Shown here: positions 39,163 to 48,802 of the stretch, in pieces
Layout: the number at the start of each line of letters is the position of its first letter
How positions within the stretch are numbered: position 1 is the first letter of the stretch
Assembly: GCF_014224355.1 (NCBI RefSeq)
Contig: NZ_VNWP01000007.1
Span: 62,001 to 126,000 of the forward strand
Reading direction: 5' to 3'
Source of the DNA: Synechococcus sp. BSA11S
GTDB taxonomy: Bacteria > Cyanobacteriota > Cyanobacteriia > PCC-6307 > Cyanobiaceae
Length of the DNA: 64,000 nt
Program-made: the position numbers and the translations under genes
Notes under the pieces: model-generated
What the model saw: only the letters and a program-made list of their open reading frames with translations
Told to the model about the DNA's origin: nothing
Database searches by the model: none

Positions 39163-40202
39163 CCCTGCTCGTCACCGGTGGTGCGGGCTACATCGGCAGC
39201 CACACCGTCCGTGCCCTGCAGCAGGCCGGTTTCAGGCTGGTCGTCCTCGACAATCTGGTCCATGGACACCGTCGCCTCGTTGAGGAGGTGCTGACTGTGC
39301 CGCTGGTGGTGGGGCAGGTGGGTGATCGGGCCCTGCTGGAGCAGGTGCTGAGCGGCTGCCATCCCGCCTGCGGAGGTGAGCCCGTGCATGCGGTGCTGCA
39401 CTTTGCGGCCTATGCCTACGTGGGTGAATCCGTCCAGGACCCAGCCAAGTATTACCGCAACAACCTGGCCGATTCCCTCGCGCTCCTGGAATCCCTGGTG
39501 GAGCCGGTACGGACAGGCACGGGGCCCGCGATCCCGATCGTGTTCTCCTCCAGCTGTGCCACTTACGGGATACCGGACACCGTTCCGATCACCGAAGACG
39601 CCCCCCAGCTGCCGATCAACCCCTACGGACGCAGCAAGTGGATGGTGGAGCAGTTGCTCAAGGATTTCGGCGCCGCCTATGGGTTGCGCAGTGTGATCTT
39701 CCGCTACTTCAATGCCGCCGGTGCTGATCCTGCCGGTGATCTGGGGGAGGATCACACGCCGGAAACCCATCTGATTCCCCTGGTGCTGGCGGCGATGGCC
39801 GGGCTGCGCTCAGGTGTTGAGGTGTATGGCAACGACTACCCCACTCCGGATGGCACCTGCATCCGCGATTACATCCACGTTTGCGATCTGGCGGATGCCC
39901 ACGTTCTTGGCCTGAAGCAGATTCTTGGGTCTGAGTCAAGTCCATCGTGGCTGCCGAGAATCTACAATCTTGGCAATGGCTCGGGCTATTCCGTTCAGCA
40001 GGTCATCGATCAGGCTCGACAGATCATCCCGCGGCATCTGGAGGCTACTGCTTCCCTTCGGCGCCCTGGTGATCCTCCTGTTTTGGTGGCCAGTGCTTCA
40101 AAGGCCCGGCAGGAGCTTGGTTGGACCCCAAGGTTCCCCGATCTGGAGCAGATCATCACCCATGCCTGGCAGTGGCATTGTTTGCAGTGGTCAATCTCTT
40201 GA
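39159..40202 (+). CDS. galE: UDP-glucose 4-epimerase
   Basis: 347 residues. [42 protein letters not shown] and [11 protein letters not shown] are GalE signatures. The start is TTG 39159, overlapping the uxs stop (TTGA). Interconverts UDP-glucose and UDP-galactose. Confidence 0.92.
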   Translation: MTLLVTGGAGYIGSHTVRALQQAGFRLVVLDNLVHGHRRLVEEVLTVPLVVGQVGDRALLEQVLSGCHPACGGEPVHAVLHFAAYAYVGESVQDPAKYYRNNLADSLALLESLVEPVRTGTGPAIPIVFSSSCATYGIPDTVPITEDAPQLPINPYGRSKWMVEQLLKDFGAAYGLRSVIFRYFNAAGADPAGDLGEDHTPETHLIPLVLAAMAGLRSGVEVYGNDYPTPDGTCIRDYIHVCDLADAHVLGLKQILGSESSPSWLPRIYNLGNGSGYSVQQVIDQARQIIPRHLEATASLRRPGDPPVLVASASKARQELGWTPRFPDLEQIITHAWQWHCLQWSIS

Positions 40203-40207
40203 ACGCC

Positions 40208-40399
40208 ATGCTCATCGAAGACGGCGATGTCGCTGAAGCTCTGGGCGTGAAGTCGCTGATGAACGATCACCTTTCGAGATGGGTTGCCCACAAGCCCCTG
40301 GTGAGTTCTCACCTGCGCTTTGGGGAGACAAATCAGCCAGGAATGAGCGCCGCAAGGCCTTATCACCATCTCGGCCAGTACCAAACGGGGTCAGTCTGA
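40208..40399 (+). other. Short open frame between galE and the GAE-type epimerase, status unclear
   Basis: 63 codons from ATG 40208 (MLIEDGDVAEALGVKSLMND) fill the 199 bp gap. The first half looks protein-like, the end (RPYHHLGQYQTGSV) does not. It may be a tiny gene, a fragment of a lost one, or chance. No ribosome-binding site stands out. Confidence 0.25.
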
Positions 40400-40401
40400 A
40401 G

Positions 40402-41430
40402 ATGGATCGTGCTGTTGTCGTCACCGGGGCTCCAGGCTTCATCGGTGCCGCCGTGTGTCAGAAGCTTCTGGAACGCGGTGAGCGTGTGGTGGGTCTTGAC
40501 AACCTCAATCCCTATTACGACCCGGCCCTCAAGCAGGCTCGGCTGGAGCGGATCGAGATCGTTGCCAGATCAAGCCAGGGACATTTCAGCTTCCACCACC
40601 TTGATGTGGACAGTGGCGATGCAATCTCAACCCTCTTTGCCGAAAGCCGCCCCCGCGCCGTGATCCACCTCGCCGCCCAGGCCGGCGTCCGCTACTCGCT
40701 CGAGAACCCGGCGGCCTACATCCAGAGCAACCTGGTGGGCTTCGGGAACATCCTCGAGGGTTGCCGCCATCACGGTGTGGAGCACCTGGTGTATGCCTCC
40801 AGCAGCTCGGTGTACGGCGGCAACAGGCTCATGCCTTTTTCGGAGCAGCATCCGGTGAATCATCCGGTGAGCCTTTATGCGGCCACCAAGAAGGCCAATG
40901 AACTGATGGCCCACACCTACAGTCACCTCTACGGGCTGCCGGCCACGGGTCTGCGCTTCTTCACCGTCTATGGCCCCTGGGGTCGTCCGGATATGGCCCC
41001 GATGCTGTTCGCCAAAGCGATCCTCGCCGGTGAGCCGATCCGGGTGTTCAACCACGGTCGCATGCAGCGTGATTTCACCTACATCGACGACATCGTGGAG
41101 GGAGTGATCCGCTGCCTCGACAAGCCGGCGACCCCTGATCCGGATTTCGATCCACTGGAGCCGAATCCGGCCACGGCGGCGGCTCCCCACCGGCTGTTCA
41201 ACATCGGCAACAGCCAGCCCACCCCCCTGCTGCGTTTCATCGAGGTGCTCGAAGACGCGCTCGGTGTGAAGGCCATCCCCCAGTTCGAGCCGATGCAGCC
41301 CGGCGATGTGGCCGCCACCGCCGCCGACACCTCGGCCCTGGAGGCCTGGATCGGATTTGCGCCCCACACACCGCTGGAGGTGGGCATCGGCCATTTTGCC
41401 CGCTGGTATCGCGAGTACCACGGCGTCTGA
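40402..41430 (+). CDS. NAD-dependent epimerase, UDP-glucuronate 4-epimerase (GAE/CapI) type
   Basis: 342 residues from ATG 40402. VVTGAPGFIGAAVCQKLL (Ala-Pro-Gly where Gly-Ala/Ala-Gly-Phe is usual), YASSSSVYGGN, SLYAATKKANELMAH and FFTVYGPWGRPDMA, typical of the GAE/CapI group. Likely makes UDP-galacturonate from the UDP-glucuronate supplied by Ugd. The longer frame from 40279 is not supported. Confidence 0.85.
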   Translation: MDRAVVVTGAPGFIGAAVCQKLLERGERVVGLDNLNPYYDPALKQARLERIEIVARSSQGHFSFHHLDVDSGDAISTLFAESRPRAVIHLAAQAGVRYSLENPAAYIQSNLVGFGNILEGCRHHGVEHLVYASSSSVYGGNRLMPFSEQHPVNHPVSLYAATKKANELMAHTYSHLYGLPATGLRFFTVYGPWGRPDMAPMLFAKAILAGEPIRVFNHGRMQRDFTYIDDIVEGVIRCLDKPATPDPDFDPLEPNPATAAAPHRLFNIGNSQPTPLLRFIEVLEDALGVKAIPQFEPMQPGDVAATAADTSALEAWIGFAPHTPLEVGIGHFARWYREYHGV

Positions 41431-41472
41431 GCGCAGGGGCCAGGCCACCCCTCTGGTTCAACGGATCCCCAT

Positions 41473-41497
41473 CAAAAAAGGGCCCCGTCGGGGCCCT
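41473..41497 (-). terminator. Rho-independent terminator of the rubA-ycf48-psbEFLJ run
   Basis: On the - strand AGGGCCCC-GAC-GGGGCCCT (8 bp stem, 3 nt loop, 41479-41497) is followed by a run of T (complement of the A-run 41474-41479) 28 bp after the psbJ stop. A textbook intrinsic terminator; it also separates this run from the convergent epimerase gene. Confidence 0.9.
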
Positions 41498-41524
41498 GGC
41501 ATCAGAGGAACGCTGAGCTGAAGA

Positions 41525-41725
41525 TCAGGCCGAACCAACGCCCACGTAGGAGCCGTAGAAGAACAGGCCCACCACGAAGATCACGGCGATGCCGCCGGCG
41601 GTGGCCACCAGCCAGAGGGGCAGCACCCCTTCGGTCCAGCGGCTGCGCCAGGCCACCGCTGGGCGGCCATCGGGAAGACGGTCGGGAAGCCGACCGTCGG
41701 GCATGGTCATTTTCTTGCCGCTCAT
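41525..41725 (-). CDS. psbJ: Photosystem II reaction centre protein J
   Basis: 66 residues. The membrane segment [20 protein letters not shown] and end [12 protein letters not shown] are diagnostic. The N-terminal extension of about 27 residues ([20 protein letters not shown]) is long compared with the roughly 40-residue PsbJ of Synechocystis and is the form seen in marine Synechococcus relatives. Confidence 0.95.
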   Translation of the reverse strand: MSGKKMTMPDGRLPDRLPDGRPAVAWRSRWTEGVLPLWLVATAGGIAVIFVVGLFFYGSYVGVGSA

Positions 41726-41740
41726 GGCTGGATCTCCCGA

Positions 41741-41860
41741 TCAGTTGAAGAAGTAGCTGGAGAAAAGCACTCCGGTGACGAACACCAGCAGGAGGCCCAG
41801 ATAAAGGCTCGTGCGGTTGAGCTCGACCGGAAGATTGTTCGGGTTGGGATTGCGCTGCAT
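41741..41860 (-). CDS. psbL: Photosystem II reaction centre protein L
   Basis: 39 residues, [20 protein letters not shown] then a single membrane helix ending SSYFFN; full family length. Between psbF (8 bp upstream) and psbJ (15 bp downstream). Stabilises the PSII dimer and the QA site. Confidence 0.96.
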   Translation of the reverse strand: MQRNPNPNNLPVELNRTSLYLGLLLVFVTGVLFSSYFFN

Positions 41861-41868
41861 GGCGGAAT

Positions 41869-42003
41869 TCAGCGACGGACGAACTGCATGGCCGCCAAGG
41901 CACCCAGGAAAAAGACCGTGGGGATCCCCAGCGCATGCAAGGACAACCAGCGGACCGTGAAGATCGGATAGTTGCGGGGCGTGGTGCTCGGTGACTGGGT
42001 CAT
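41869..42003 (-). CDS. psbF: Cytochrome b559 beta subunit
   Basis: 44 residues. [20 protein letters not shown] contains the heme-ligating His; the end AAMQFVRR is conserved. Starts 3 bp after psbE. With PsbE it binds the b559 heme in PSII. Confidence 0.96.
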   Translation of the reverse strand: MTQSPSTTPRNYPIFTVRWLSLHALGIPTVFFLGALAAMQFVRR

Positions 42004-42006
42004 GGC

Positions 42007-42255
42007 TTATTGCAAGCGCAGATCGAGCTGGCTCTTGCCTTCGTAGCGCTGGCTCACCACCGGTGCCTTGGCTTCCTGGGCCTGGAAGTAGGCATCGGGG
42101 CGAGGCGTGCCGAAGGCGTCGTAAGCCAGGCCGGTGGAGACGAACAGAAAGCCCGCCAGAAAGATCGCCGGCAAGGTGACGGCGTGGATCACCCAGTAAC
42201 GGATGCTCGTAATAATCTCGAAGAACGGACGTTCTCCGGTGGAGCCGGCAGCCAT
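42007..42255 (-). CDS. psbE: Cytochrome b559 alpha subunit
   Basis: 82 residues from ATG 42255 (the ATG at 42267 adds MPAA and is less likely). [20 protein letters not shown] contains the heme His; the lumenal tail [14 protein letters not shown] is conserved. First gene of psbEFLJ. Confidence 0.96.
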   Translation of the reverse strand: MAAGSTGERPFFEIITSIRYWVIHAVTLPAIFLAGFLFVSTGLAYDAFGTPRPDAYFQAQEAKAPVVSQRYEGKSQLDLRLQ

Positions 42256-42342
42256 AGCAGCGGGCAATTCAGCTCAGAGATCCTAGGCCTTGGCGGTTCG
42301 CCGGAGCGAGCGCATCCCCCTGTTGGTTACAGAGGGATGCAG

Positions 42343-43338
42343 TCAGCCCACCCAGCGCAGCAGGTTGCCCCGCTCGCCCAGCAGGAAGCCCTTGCCGTTG
42401 CCCTCGAAGACGATCCGGGTGAAGTTGGTGGGCTGGGAGCCCCCCATGGGGTCGCGCTCCCAGCTGGAGCCGCCGTCCTGGCTCACCAGCAGGGTGCCGC
42501 TGCCGCCGCCGGCCCAGATGGCGCCGTTGGGGTCCCAGGCCATGTCGAGGTAGCCGTAGCCATTGGTGATCGGGATCACCGGCTTGCTCCAGGCCTCCAC
42601 ATCGGCGGCGTCGGGGTTGAAGCGCAGCTGGGCGCCGCGGGTGACCATCCAGAGGTTGCCGTCGGGCTGGAAGCCCATGCTCTGCAGCCGTTGGCTGCTG
42701 ATGCGCTGGTGGGGCTCCCAGGTGGCCTGCCCCGGCGCCCAGGTGGCGAAGAAATTGCCCAGGCTCGAGACACTCACGTAACGGCCGTCGGGGGCGCGTC
42801 GCAGGTCGCGCACGGCGCCGGCGGCATCGCTCACCTCGGCCTGCCAGCTGCCGCCGCCATCACTGGTGCGGTAGATGGCGCCCACGGTGGTGGCCAGCTC
42901 GGCCTTGCCCCGGGCCAGGGCCGTGATCAGGTAGGGGTCTCCGGGCAGCTTGGTGTCGAGCAGCAGGCGCTCCCAGTTCTGGCCCCCATCGGTGCTGTGC
43001 AGCAGCAGGCCAGGCTGGCCGGCGATCCAGCCCTCCTCTCCGGAGAAGTCGATGCTGAGCAGGCGGAAGTTCTCGTCCTCAGGCAGGGCGAGGGCACGGG
43101 CCTCCCAGCTGGCTCCTCCATCGTCGGTTTCGAGGATCAGGCGGTTGCTGCCCACCAGGAAGCCGTGGCTGTCGTCGGTGAAGGCCAGGTCGAGGGGGTT
43201 GGAGCGGGTGTCGAGGGCCACGGGCTGCCAGGGGCTGCTGGCGGCCACGGGCAGGCCGGTGGTGACGCAGCCGCCGAGGCTGAAGACCAGACCGACGGCC
43301 AGCACCAGGCCGAGCAAGGAGGAAAACAGGCGTTTCAC
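42343..43338 (-). CDS. ycf48: Photosystem II assembly factor Ycf48 (HCF136-like lipoprotein)
   Basis: 331 residues from GTG 43338. Signal peptide ending in lipobox SLGGC (Cys about residue 24), then a seven-bladed propeller with repeated ETDDGGASW, STDGGQNW, TSDGGGSW, SQDGGSSW elements. Acts on the lumenal side during D1 insertion. Between rubA and psbE, the order conserved in cyanobacteria. Confidence 0.94.
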   Translation of the reverse strand: MKRLFSSLLGLVLAVGLVFSLGGCVTTGLPVAASSPWQPVALDTRSNPLDLAFTDDSHGFLVGSNRLILETDDGGASWEARALALPEDENFRLLSIDFSGEEGWIAGQPGLLLHSTDGGQNWERLLLDTKLPGDPYLITALARGKAELATTVGAIYRTSDGGGSWQAEVSDAAGAVRDLRRAPDGRYVSVSSLGNFFATWAPGQATWEPHQRISSQRLQSMGFQPDGNLWMVTRGAQLRFNPDAADVEAWSKPVIPITNGYGYLDMAWDPNGAIWAGGGSGTLLVSQDGGSSWERDPMGGSQPTNFTRIVFEGNGKGFLLGERGNLLRWVG

Positions 43339-43343
43339 AGGAC

Positions 43344-43712
43344 TCAGCGCAGGGAATAGAGAGAGAGGAAGAAGGCGAACGCCAGGGCGAAGCCCCCGAA
43401 GATCAGCACGTTCTTCTGGCCGGGGGTGAGCTTGTTCACGCCGAGGCCGAAGTTGAGGTTTTCCTCGAAGCCGCTGGGCTTGTTGCGCGGTCCGATGTCG
43501 CGGAAGGCGCCCGCGCGGCTGCGGCAGACCGGGCAGCGGAAGCCGATCGGATCCAGTGAGCCGAACGGGGTGCCGGGGGCGATCGCCAGTTTGCGGATGC
43601 CCTCCTCGGGGTCGTAGACGAAGCCGCAGCTTCGGCACTCGAAGCGGTGGGTGTCGGGATCGCTTGTCTGCTCCGGAGCTCGTTCCTCGTCGCCGTCGTG
43701 CCCGTTGACCAT
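43344..43712 (-). CDS. rubA: Membrane-anchored rubredoxin RubA
   Basis: 122 residues from ATG 43712. [13 protein letters not shown] and CPVCRSR form the two CxxC iron ligands; a C-terminal helix ([20 protein letters not shown]) anchors it. Needed for photosystem assembly. 5 bp upstream of ycf48. The frame to 43802 is longer but would cover the divergent promoter region. Confidence 0.94.
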   Translation of the reverse strand: MVNGHDGDEERAPEQTSDPDTHRFECRSCGFVYDPEEGIRKLAIAPGTPFGSLDPIGFRCPVCRSRAGAFRDIGPRNKPSGFEENLNFGLGVNKLTPGQKNVLIFGGFALAFAFFLSLYSLR

Positions 43713-43800
43713 GGCGCTGGCCCCACTGCCGTCAGATCGGACTCTATCCAGGCGATCCCTGCCCACGGATGCCAGACTGCGCCCCAGGTTGGGCCCTTTC
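43713..43800. promoter_or_regulatory. Divergent promoter region between rubA and ndhC
   Basis: 88 bp between the start codons of the rubA-ycf48-psbEFLJ run (- strand) and ndhCKJ (+ strand). Transcription of both photosynthetic units must start in or near this interval; no clear -10/-35 boxes stand out by eye. Confidence 0.5.
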
Positions 43801-44163
43801 ATGTTCGTGCTTCCCGGCTACGACGCCTTTCTGGGCTTTCTGCTGATCGCAGCGGCCGTTCCTGTGCTGGCTCTGGTCACCAACAAACTTGTGGCCCCCA
43901 GGTCGCGTGATGGCGAACGCCGCCTCACCTACGAATCGGGGATGGAGCCGATCGGCGGTGCCTGGATCCAGTTCAACATCCGTTATTACATGTTCGCCCT
44001 GGTCTTCGTCATCTTCGACGTCGAGACCGTTTTCCTCTATCCCTGGGCCGTGGCGTTCCATCGCCTGGGCCTGCTGGCCTTCATCGAAGCCCTCATCTTC
44101 ATCTCGATCCTCGTGGTGGCCCTCGCCTACGCCTGGCGCAAGGGCGCCCTCGAGTGGAGCTGA
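43801..44163 (+). CDS. ndhC: NDH-1 subunit 3
   Basis: 120 residues, three membrane helices. [20 protein letters not shown] is the NuoA/NdhC signature with the loop at the quinone site, followed by [15 protein letters not shown]. First of ndhCKJ. Part of the thylakoid complex used in respiration, cyclic electron flow and CO2 uptake. Confidence 0.96.
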   Translation: MFVLPGYDAFLGFLLIAAAVPVLALVTNKLVAPRSRDGERRLTYESGMEPIGGAWIQFNIRYYMFALVFVIFDVETVFLYPWAVAFHRLGLLAFIEALIFISILVVALAYAWRKGALEWS

Positions 44164-44197
44164 TCCCCCGCCACCCGGAATCCCGACCAGCCGACCG

Positions 44198-44959
44198 ATG
44201 ACCCTCACCCCGTCAAGCCCCGGAACCAGCGAAGCCCCCTCGATCGAGGCCCTGCGCGACCTGCGTGCCGCCACGTGCAACCCGGTGGGTGCGCCCACGG
44301 TCACCTCGGACCTCTCCGAGAACGTGATTCTCACCAGCCTCGATGACCTGCACAACTGGGCCCGGCTCAGCAGTCTCTGGCCTCTGCTCTACGGCACGGC
44401 CTGCTGCTTCATCGAGTTCGCGGCGCTGATCGGCTCCCGCTTCGACTTCGACCGCTTCGGCCTGGTGCCCCGCTCCAGCCCGCGCCAGGCGGATCTGCTG
44501 ATCACGGCCGGCACCGTGACGATGAAGATGGCTCCTGCCCTGGTGCGGCTCTACGAGCAGATGCCCGAGCCGAAGTACGTGATCGCCATGGGCGCCTGCA
44601 CGATCACCGGCGGCATGTTCTCCGCCGACTCCACCACGGCCGTCCGCGGTGTCGACAAGCTGATCCCGGTGGACCTCTACATCCCCGGCTGCCCGCCGCG
44701 TCCTGAGGCCATCTTCGATGCGGTGATCAAGCTTCGCAAGAAAGTGGGCAACGAGTCCTTCGCTGAGCGGGGGCAGATGCAACCCACACACCGCTACCTC
44801 ACGATCGAGCACGCCATGAAGGCGGTGGAGCCGATCGTCACCGGCGCCTACCTGAAGGCCGACACCCAGCAGGCCGCCTTTGCCGCCGGGGCCGGGCTGC
44901 CCCTGGCCAGCCCTGAACCCGAAGCCCTCGAAGCCACCCGCTCCTCCAGCGATGCCTGA
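44198..44959 (+). CDS. ndhK: NDH-1 subunit K (iron-sulfur)
   Basis: 253 residues. [23 protein letters not shown] and [10 protein letters not shown] provide the Cys ligands of cluster N2. ATG 44198 is 34 bp after ndhC; its end overlaps ndhJ by 8 bp. The N-terminal 25 residues are variable. Confidence 0.96.
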   Translation: MTLTPSSPGTSEAPSIEALRDLRAATCNPVGAPTVTSDLSENVILTSLDDLHNWARLSSLWPLLYGTACCFIEFAALIGSRFDFDRFGLVPRSSPRQADLLITAGTVTMKMAPALVRLYEQMPEPKYVIAMGACTITGGMFSADSTTAVRGVDKLIPVDLYIPGCPPRPEAIFDAVIKLRKKVGNESFAERGQMQPTHRYLTIEHAMKAVEPIVTGAYLKADTQQAAFAAGAGLPLASPEPEALEATRSSSDA

Positions 44960-45482
44960 TCCCAGCACCGAGCTCAGCTCCGCCCCGATCGGCGCCGTCA
45001 GCCAGTGGCTGAGCGAGCAGGGCTTCGACCACCAGCCCCTGCCGGCCGACCACCTGGGCGTGGAGATCATCGGGGTGGAGCCGATGTTCCTGCCGGTGGT
45101 GGCCGCGGCCCTCAAGGCCTGGGGTTTCGACTACCTGCAGTGCCAGGGCGGTTACGACGAGGGCCCGGGCGGCCGGCTGGTGAGCTTCTACCACCTGGTG
45201 AAGCTGGCGGCGGCTCTCGAGCAGGGCTCCTCCGCTGAGGCCCCCCAGGAGGTGCGCCTGAAGGTGTTCCTGGAGCGGACCGGCGACCTCACCATCCCCA
45301 CCCTTTATGGCCTGTTCCGAGGGGCCGACTGGCAGGAGCGGGAAACCTTCGACATGTTCGGCATCCGCTACGAGGGCCATCCCCATCCCAAGCGGCTGCT
45401 GATGCCGGAAGACTGGAAGGGTTACCCCCTGCGCAAGGATTACGTCCAGCCCGATTTCTACGAGATGCAGGACGCCTACTGA
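44952..45482 (+). CDS. ndhJ: NDH-1 subunit J
   Basis: 176 residues. [20 protein letters not shown] and LPLRKDY-like end ([20 protein letters not shown]) are the NuoC/NdhJ signatures. Last of ndhCKJ; its stop overlaps the convergent yvcK gene by 7 bp. Confidence 0.96.
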   Translation: MPDPSTELSSAPIGAVSQWLSEQGFDHQPLPADHLGVEIIGVEPMFLPVVAAALKAWGFDYLQCQGGYDEGPGGRLVSFYHLVKLAAALEQGSSAEAPQEVRLKVFLERTGDLTIPTLYGLFRGADWQERETFDMFGIRYEGHPHPKRLLMPEDWKGYPLRKDYVQPDFYEMQDAY

Positions 45483-46933
45483 GCCCGGCTGGCCAGCCAG
45501 TCGAGATCGCTGCCGGGCTTGTGGCCCTTGTGCTTGCGGTAGAAGCGCATCACGGCATGGGCCAGGCTGCGTGAGTCGTGGCGAAGGGTGGGGCTCGGCC
45601 TGGAGCCCTGCAGCGGCGCCAGCATCACGTCGTAGCCGGCCGCGCGCAGCTGCCGTTGATCACAGAGCACGGGCTCGGCGCCCCTGGCGCGGTAGTGCTC
45701 GAGCAGAGAAAGGTCCCGCAGCGGTTCCTGGGCGAGCACTGCCGGGAACAGACGCTGGTTCACGCCGAGGCTGGCCAGCTGGGCTTCGATCGCCCGCAGG
45801 TGACCGGTCACATCCAGCCGGTCGGTTTCGCCGGGCTGGGTCATCAGGTTGCAGATGTAGAGCTTCGGCGCCTTGGACTGGATGATCGCCTGCACCAGCT
45901 CCGGCACCAGCAGGTTGGGCAGCAGGGAGGTGTAGAGGCTGCCGGGCCCGAGGATGATCAGCTCGGCGTTGGCGATGGCCTCGATCGCCCGGGGCAGGGC
46001 CGGAGGCCGCTCGGGGATGCAGCCCAGGCGCACGATCGGACTGGGTGAGTGGCCGATCTTCGATTCACCCTCGATGCGCTCGCCGCTCGCCAGCTCAGCC
46101 CAGAGGCGCACATCGGCAGTGGTGGCGGGAACCACCTGGCCCTGCACCGCCAGCACCCGGCTGCTGGCGGTGATCGCCGATTCCAGGCTGCCGGTGATGG
46201 CGGTGAGCGCGGAGATGAACAGGTTGCCGAAGCTGTGGCCCTCCAGGCCGTTGCCTGCCTTGAAGCGGTACTGGAACAGGCGGGTGAGCAGCGGTTCCTC
46301 CCGGGCCAGAGCGGCCAGGCAGTTGCGGATGTCGCCCGGCGGCTGCACCCCCAGTTCGCGGCGGAGCACACCACTGCTGCCGCCGTCATCGGCGACGGTG
46401 ACGATGGCCGTGATGTTGCTGCTGTAGCGCTTGAGGCCGCTGAGCAGGGTGGAGAGGCCGGTGCCGCCGCCGATCGCCACGACGTTGGGGCCGCGGTTGA
46501 GCCGCCGCTGGGCCAGCAGGGCATCCACCAGCACCGTGTCCTTCTCGGGGGCCAGGGCCTGCTGGATCGAGCCGAAGCTGCGGCTCTGGCCCCAGATCAC
46601 CAGTGCCGCACCGGCGATCAGCACCAGCGGCCCGGTGAAGCCCCGCGGCAGCACCCGCGCCACGTTGGTGATCAGCCAGGTGAGCGACTCGAGCATCCAG
46701 TAGATGGGCGTGAGATCCGCGAGGATGGCGGCGCCCAGCAGCGCCAGCACCAGCCCGAGGCCCGATGTGAGCACCCAGCGCTTCACCACCAGCCCTGGTT
46801 GCAGCCAGCGCACCGCCCGCTTCGAGCGGCTGACGAGGTCCTGCTGGCGGAGGTCGCCACGACCCATCCAACCGGGACGGCGGACCTGCCGGCGGGGGCG
46901 GCGGCGGGGCTGGGTGGGGCGCTGGGAGGTCAA
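45476..46933 (-). CDS. yvcK: YvcK/CofD-like protein with N-terminal membrane segments
   Basis: 485 residues. A basic N-terminus, two hydrophobic segments (about residues 54-75 and 98-112), then the YvcK domain: [46 protein letters not shown]. YvcK proteins bind UDP-sugars and affect carbon flux to the envelope in other bacteria. The membrane extension is typical of cyanobacterial forms. Confidence 0.88.
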   Translation of the reverse strand: MTSQRPTQPRRRPRRQVRRPGWMGRGDLRQQDLVSRSKRAVRWLQPGLVVKRWVLTSGLGLVLALLGAAILADLTPIYWMLESLTWLITNVARVLPRGFTGPLVLIAGAALVIWGQSRSFGSIQQALAPEKDTVLVDALLAQRRLNRGPNVVAIGGGTGLSTLLSGLKRYSSNITAIVTVADDGGSSGVLRRELGVQPPGDIRNCLAALAREEPLLTRLFQYRFKAGNGLEGHSFGNLFISALTAITGSLESAITASSRVLAVQGQVVPATTADVRLWAELASGERIEGESKIGHSPSPIVRLGCIPERPPALPRAIEAIANAELIILGPGSLYTSLLPNLLVPELVQAIIQSKAPKLYICNLMTQPGETDRLDVTGHLRAIEAQLASLGVNQRLFPAVLAQEPLRDLSLLEHYRARGAEPVLCDQRQLRAAGYDVMLAPLQGSRPSPTLRHDSRSLAHAVMRFYRKHKGHKPGSDLDWLASRAQ

Positions 46934-46993
46934 GCCGATGGGGCGTTATGCCACAGCACAGAGCACCATGAACTGTACGGAGGAAACGCCAGG

Positions 46994-47797
46994 ATGAACC
47001 GAGCCCTCCAGAGCGACCCCGACGGGCCGGTGCTTGAGCTCGATGGCGTGGGCATGCGCTGGGGGGCCAACACGGTGCTCGATGGCCTCAGCCTCAACCT
47101 GCGTCGGGGGGAGCGTCTGGCGGTGGTGGGACCCTCGGGCACGGGCAAATCAACGGTGCTGCGCATCCTGGCCGGGTTGCTGCTGCCCACGACGGGAGAG
47201 CTGAGGGTGCATGGCGCCCCTCAGCGCTACCTGCGGCTGGACCAGCGCCGGCCGCCGGATGTGCGCCTGGTGTTTCAGAACCCTGCCCTGCTGGGCTCGC
47301 TGACCGTGCGCGAGAACGTGGGCTTCCTGCTCTACCGCCACAGCAAGCTGCCGGAGGCCGAAATCCGCGAGCGGGTTCATCGGGCCCTGGAGGCCGTGGG
47401 CCTCTTCGGGATTGAGGAACGCCTCCCGGGGGAGCTCAGCGGCGGCATGCAGAAACGGGTGAGCTTTGCGCGGGCCCTGATCGAGGACCCCGCCCAACCG
47501 GCCGGGCTGCATCCGATCCTGCTGTTCGATGAACCCACGGCGGGACTGGATCCGGTGGCCTGCACCCGCATCGAGGACCTGATCGTCACCAGCACCCGCC
47601 TGGCGGCGGGCTGCTCGGTGGTGGTCAGCCACGTGATGAGCACCATCGTGCGCTCGGCGGAGCAGGTGGCGATGCTCTACGAAGGCAAGCTGCAGTGGCA
47701 CGGTCCCGTGCAGGATTTCAGCCGCACCGACAATCCCTACGTGGTTCAGTTTCGAACCGGTAGCCTGAGCGGACCGATGCAACCGGCGGAGATTTAG
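46994..47797 (+). CDS. MlaF-like ABC ATPase for lipid transport
   Basis: 267 residues. Walker A GPSGTGKST, signature LSGGMQKR, Walker B ILLFDEPTAGLD, H-loop VVVSHVMST. Like MlaF and plant TGD3. AGGA precedes ATG 46994. Followed 6 bp later by an MCE protein; the MlaE permease is not in the window. Confidence 0.87.
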   Translation: MNRALQSDPDGPVLELDGVGMRWGANTVLDGLSLNLRRGERLAVVGPSGTGKSTVLRILAGLLLPTTGELRVHGAPQRYLRLDQRRPPDVRLVFQNPALLGSLTVRENVGFLLYRHSKLPEAEIRERVHRALEAVGLFGIEERLPGELSGGMQKRVSFARALIEDPAQPAGLHPILLFDEPTAGLDPVACTRIEDLIVTSTRLAAGCSVVVSHVMSTIVRSAEQVAMLYEGKLQWHGPVQDFSRTDNPYVVQFRTGSLSGPMQPAEI

Positions 47798-47803
47798 AGC
47801 CCC

Positions 47804-48802
47804 ATGCGTCGCAGCGTGCGAGAAGCCATCGTTGGATTTTCGCTGCTTGCTGCCGTGGTGGGGGGAGCCGGTTTCTGGATCTGGCTGCGGGGAATCTCCC
47901 TCAGCCAGAACAACTGGACCCTGACGGTGAGCTTCGCCGATGCCGCTGGCCTGGCCGACCGATCGGCGGTGATCTTCCGCGGCGTGCAGGTGGGCAGCGT
48001 GCGCAGGATCAAGACCACCTCCTCGGCGGTGCTGGCCGAGCTGGAGATCAGCGATCCCACCCTGCAGCTGTCACGCCCCACCACGGCCCAGGTGCAGACC
48101 GGTTCCCTGCTGGGCGGCGACGCCCAGGTGGCCCTGATCAGCACCGGCAACCCCCTGCCGGAGAATGCCCCACTGCCCCGGGCCAGGGACTGCGACAACA
48201 CAGTGATGGTCTGCGCGGGCAGTGAGCTCAAGGGCGTCACCGCGGCCAGCCTCAACAGCGTGACCGAGCTGATGCAGCGCCTGCTGGCCCAGGTGGATGA
48301 GGAGCAGATCGTGGCGGAGATGGCCCGCACCACCCGCAGCTTCGATGCCACCTCCAAGGAGGCCACCCTGTTCCTCAAGCGGGCTCAGGTTCTGGTGGCT
48401 GAGCTGAAGCGCTCGGTGGGCAAGGCCGATCCGATCCTGGCCAACCTCAACACGGCCACGGCCGAGGCGGTGGCGGCGAGCCGCCACGTGCGCAACGTCA
48501 CCGCCTCGCTCGACAACCCCAAGACCCTGGCCCAGCTCAAGACCACCGTGGGCAATGCGGAGCGGCTCACCGCCCGCATCGATGCCGTGGGCGGTGATGT
48601 GAACAAGCTCACCGCCGACGCGGAGTTCATGGACGGCGTGCGCAGCGTGGCGATCGGCCTGGGCCAGCTCTTTGATGAGCTCTACCCGGCCCAGACCGGG
48701 CTGGCCAGGGAGAAGGCCGAGAAGGAGGCCCAGAAGAAAGCCCAGAAGAAGGAGAGCCAGAAGAAGGCGGCGCCCCAGCCCCAGACGATCAAGGGCCTCT
48801 AA
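47804..48802 (+). CDS. MlaD-like MCE-domain protein
   Basis: 332 residues. One N-terminal membrane helix (about 8-29), MCE domain ([43 protein letters not shown]), a helical region, and a Lys/Glu-rich tail ([17 protein letters not shown]). Partner of the upstream ATPase in phospholipid transport, as in TGD2. Overlaps the chlD stop by 4 bp in convergent orientation. Confidence 0.87.
   Translation: MRRSVREAIVGFSLLAAVVGGAGFWIWLRGISLSQNNWTLTVSFADAAGLADRSAVIFRGVQVGSVRRIKTTSSAVLAELEISDPTLQLSRPTTAQVQTGSLLGGDAQVALISTGNPLPENAPLPRARDCDNTVMVCAGSELKGVTAASLNSVTELMQRLLAQVDEEQIVAEMARTTRSFDATSKEATLFLKRAQVLVAELKRSVGKADPILANLNTATAEAVAASRHVRNVTASLDNPKTLAQLKTTVGNAERLTARIDAVGGDVNKLTADAEFMDGVRSVAIGLGQLFDELYPAQTGLAREKAEKEAQKKAQKKESQKKAAPQPQTIKGL

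Noticed and set aside
40279-40401. N-terminal extension of the GAE-type epimerase by 41 residues
   Set aside because: The added sequence has no SDR character; the nucleotide-binding strand starts right after ATG 40402.
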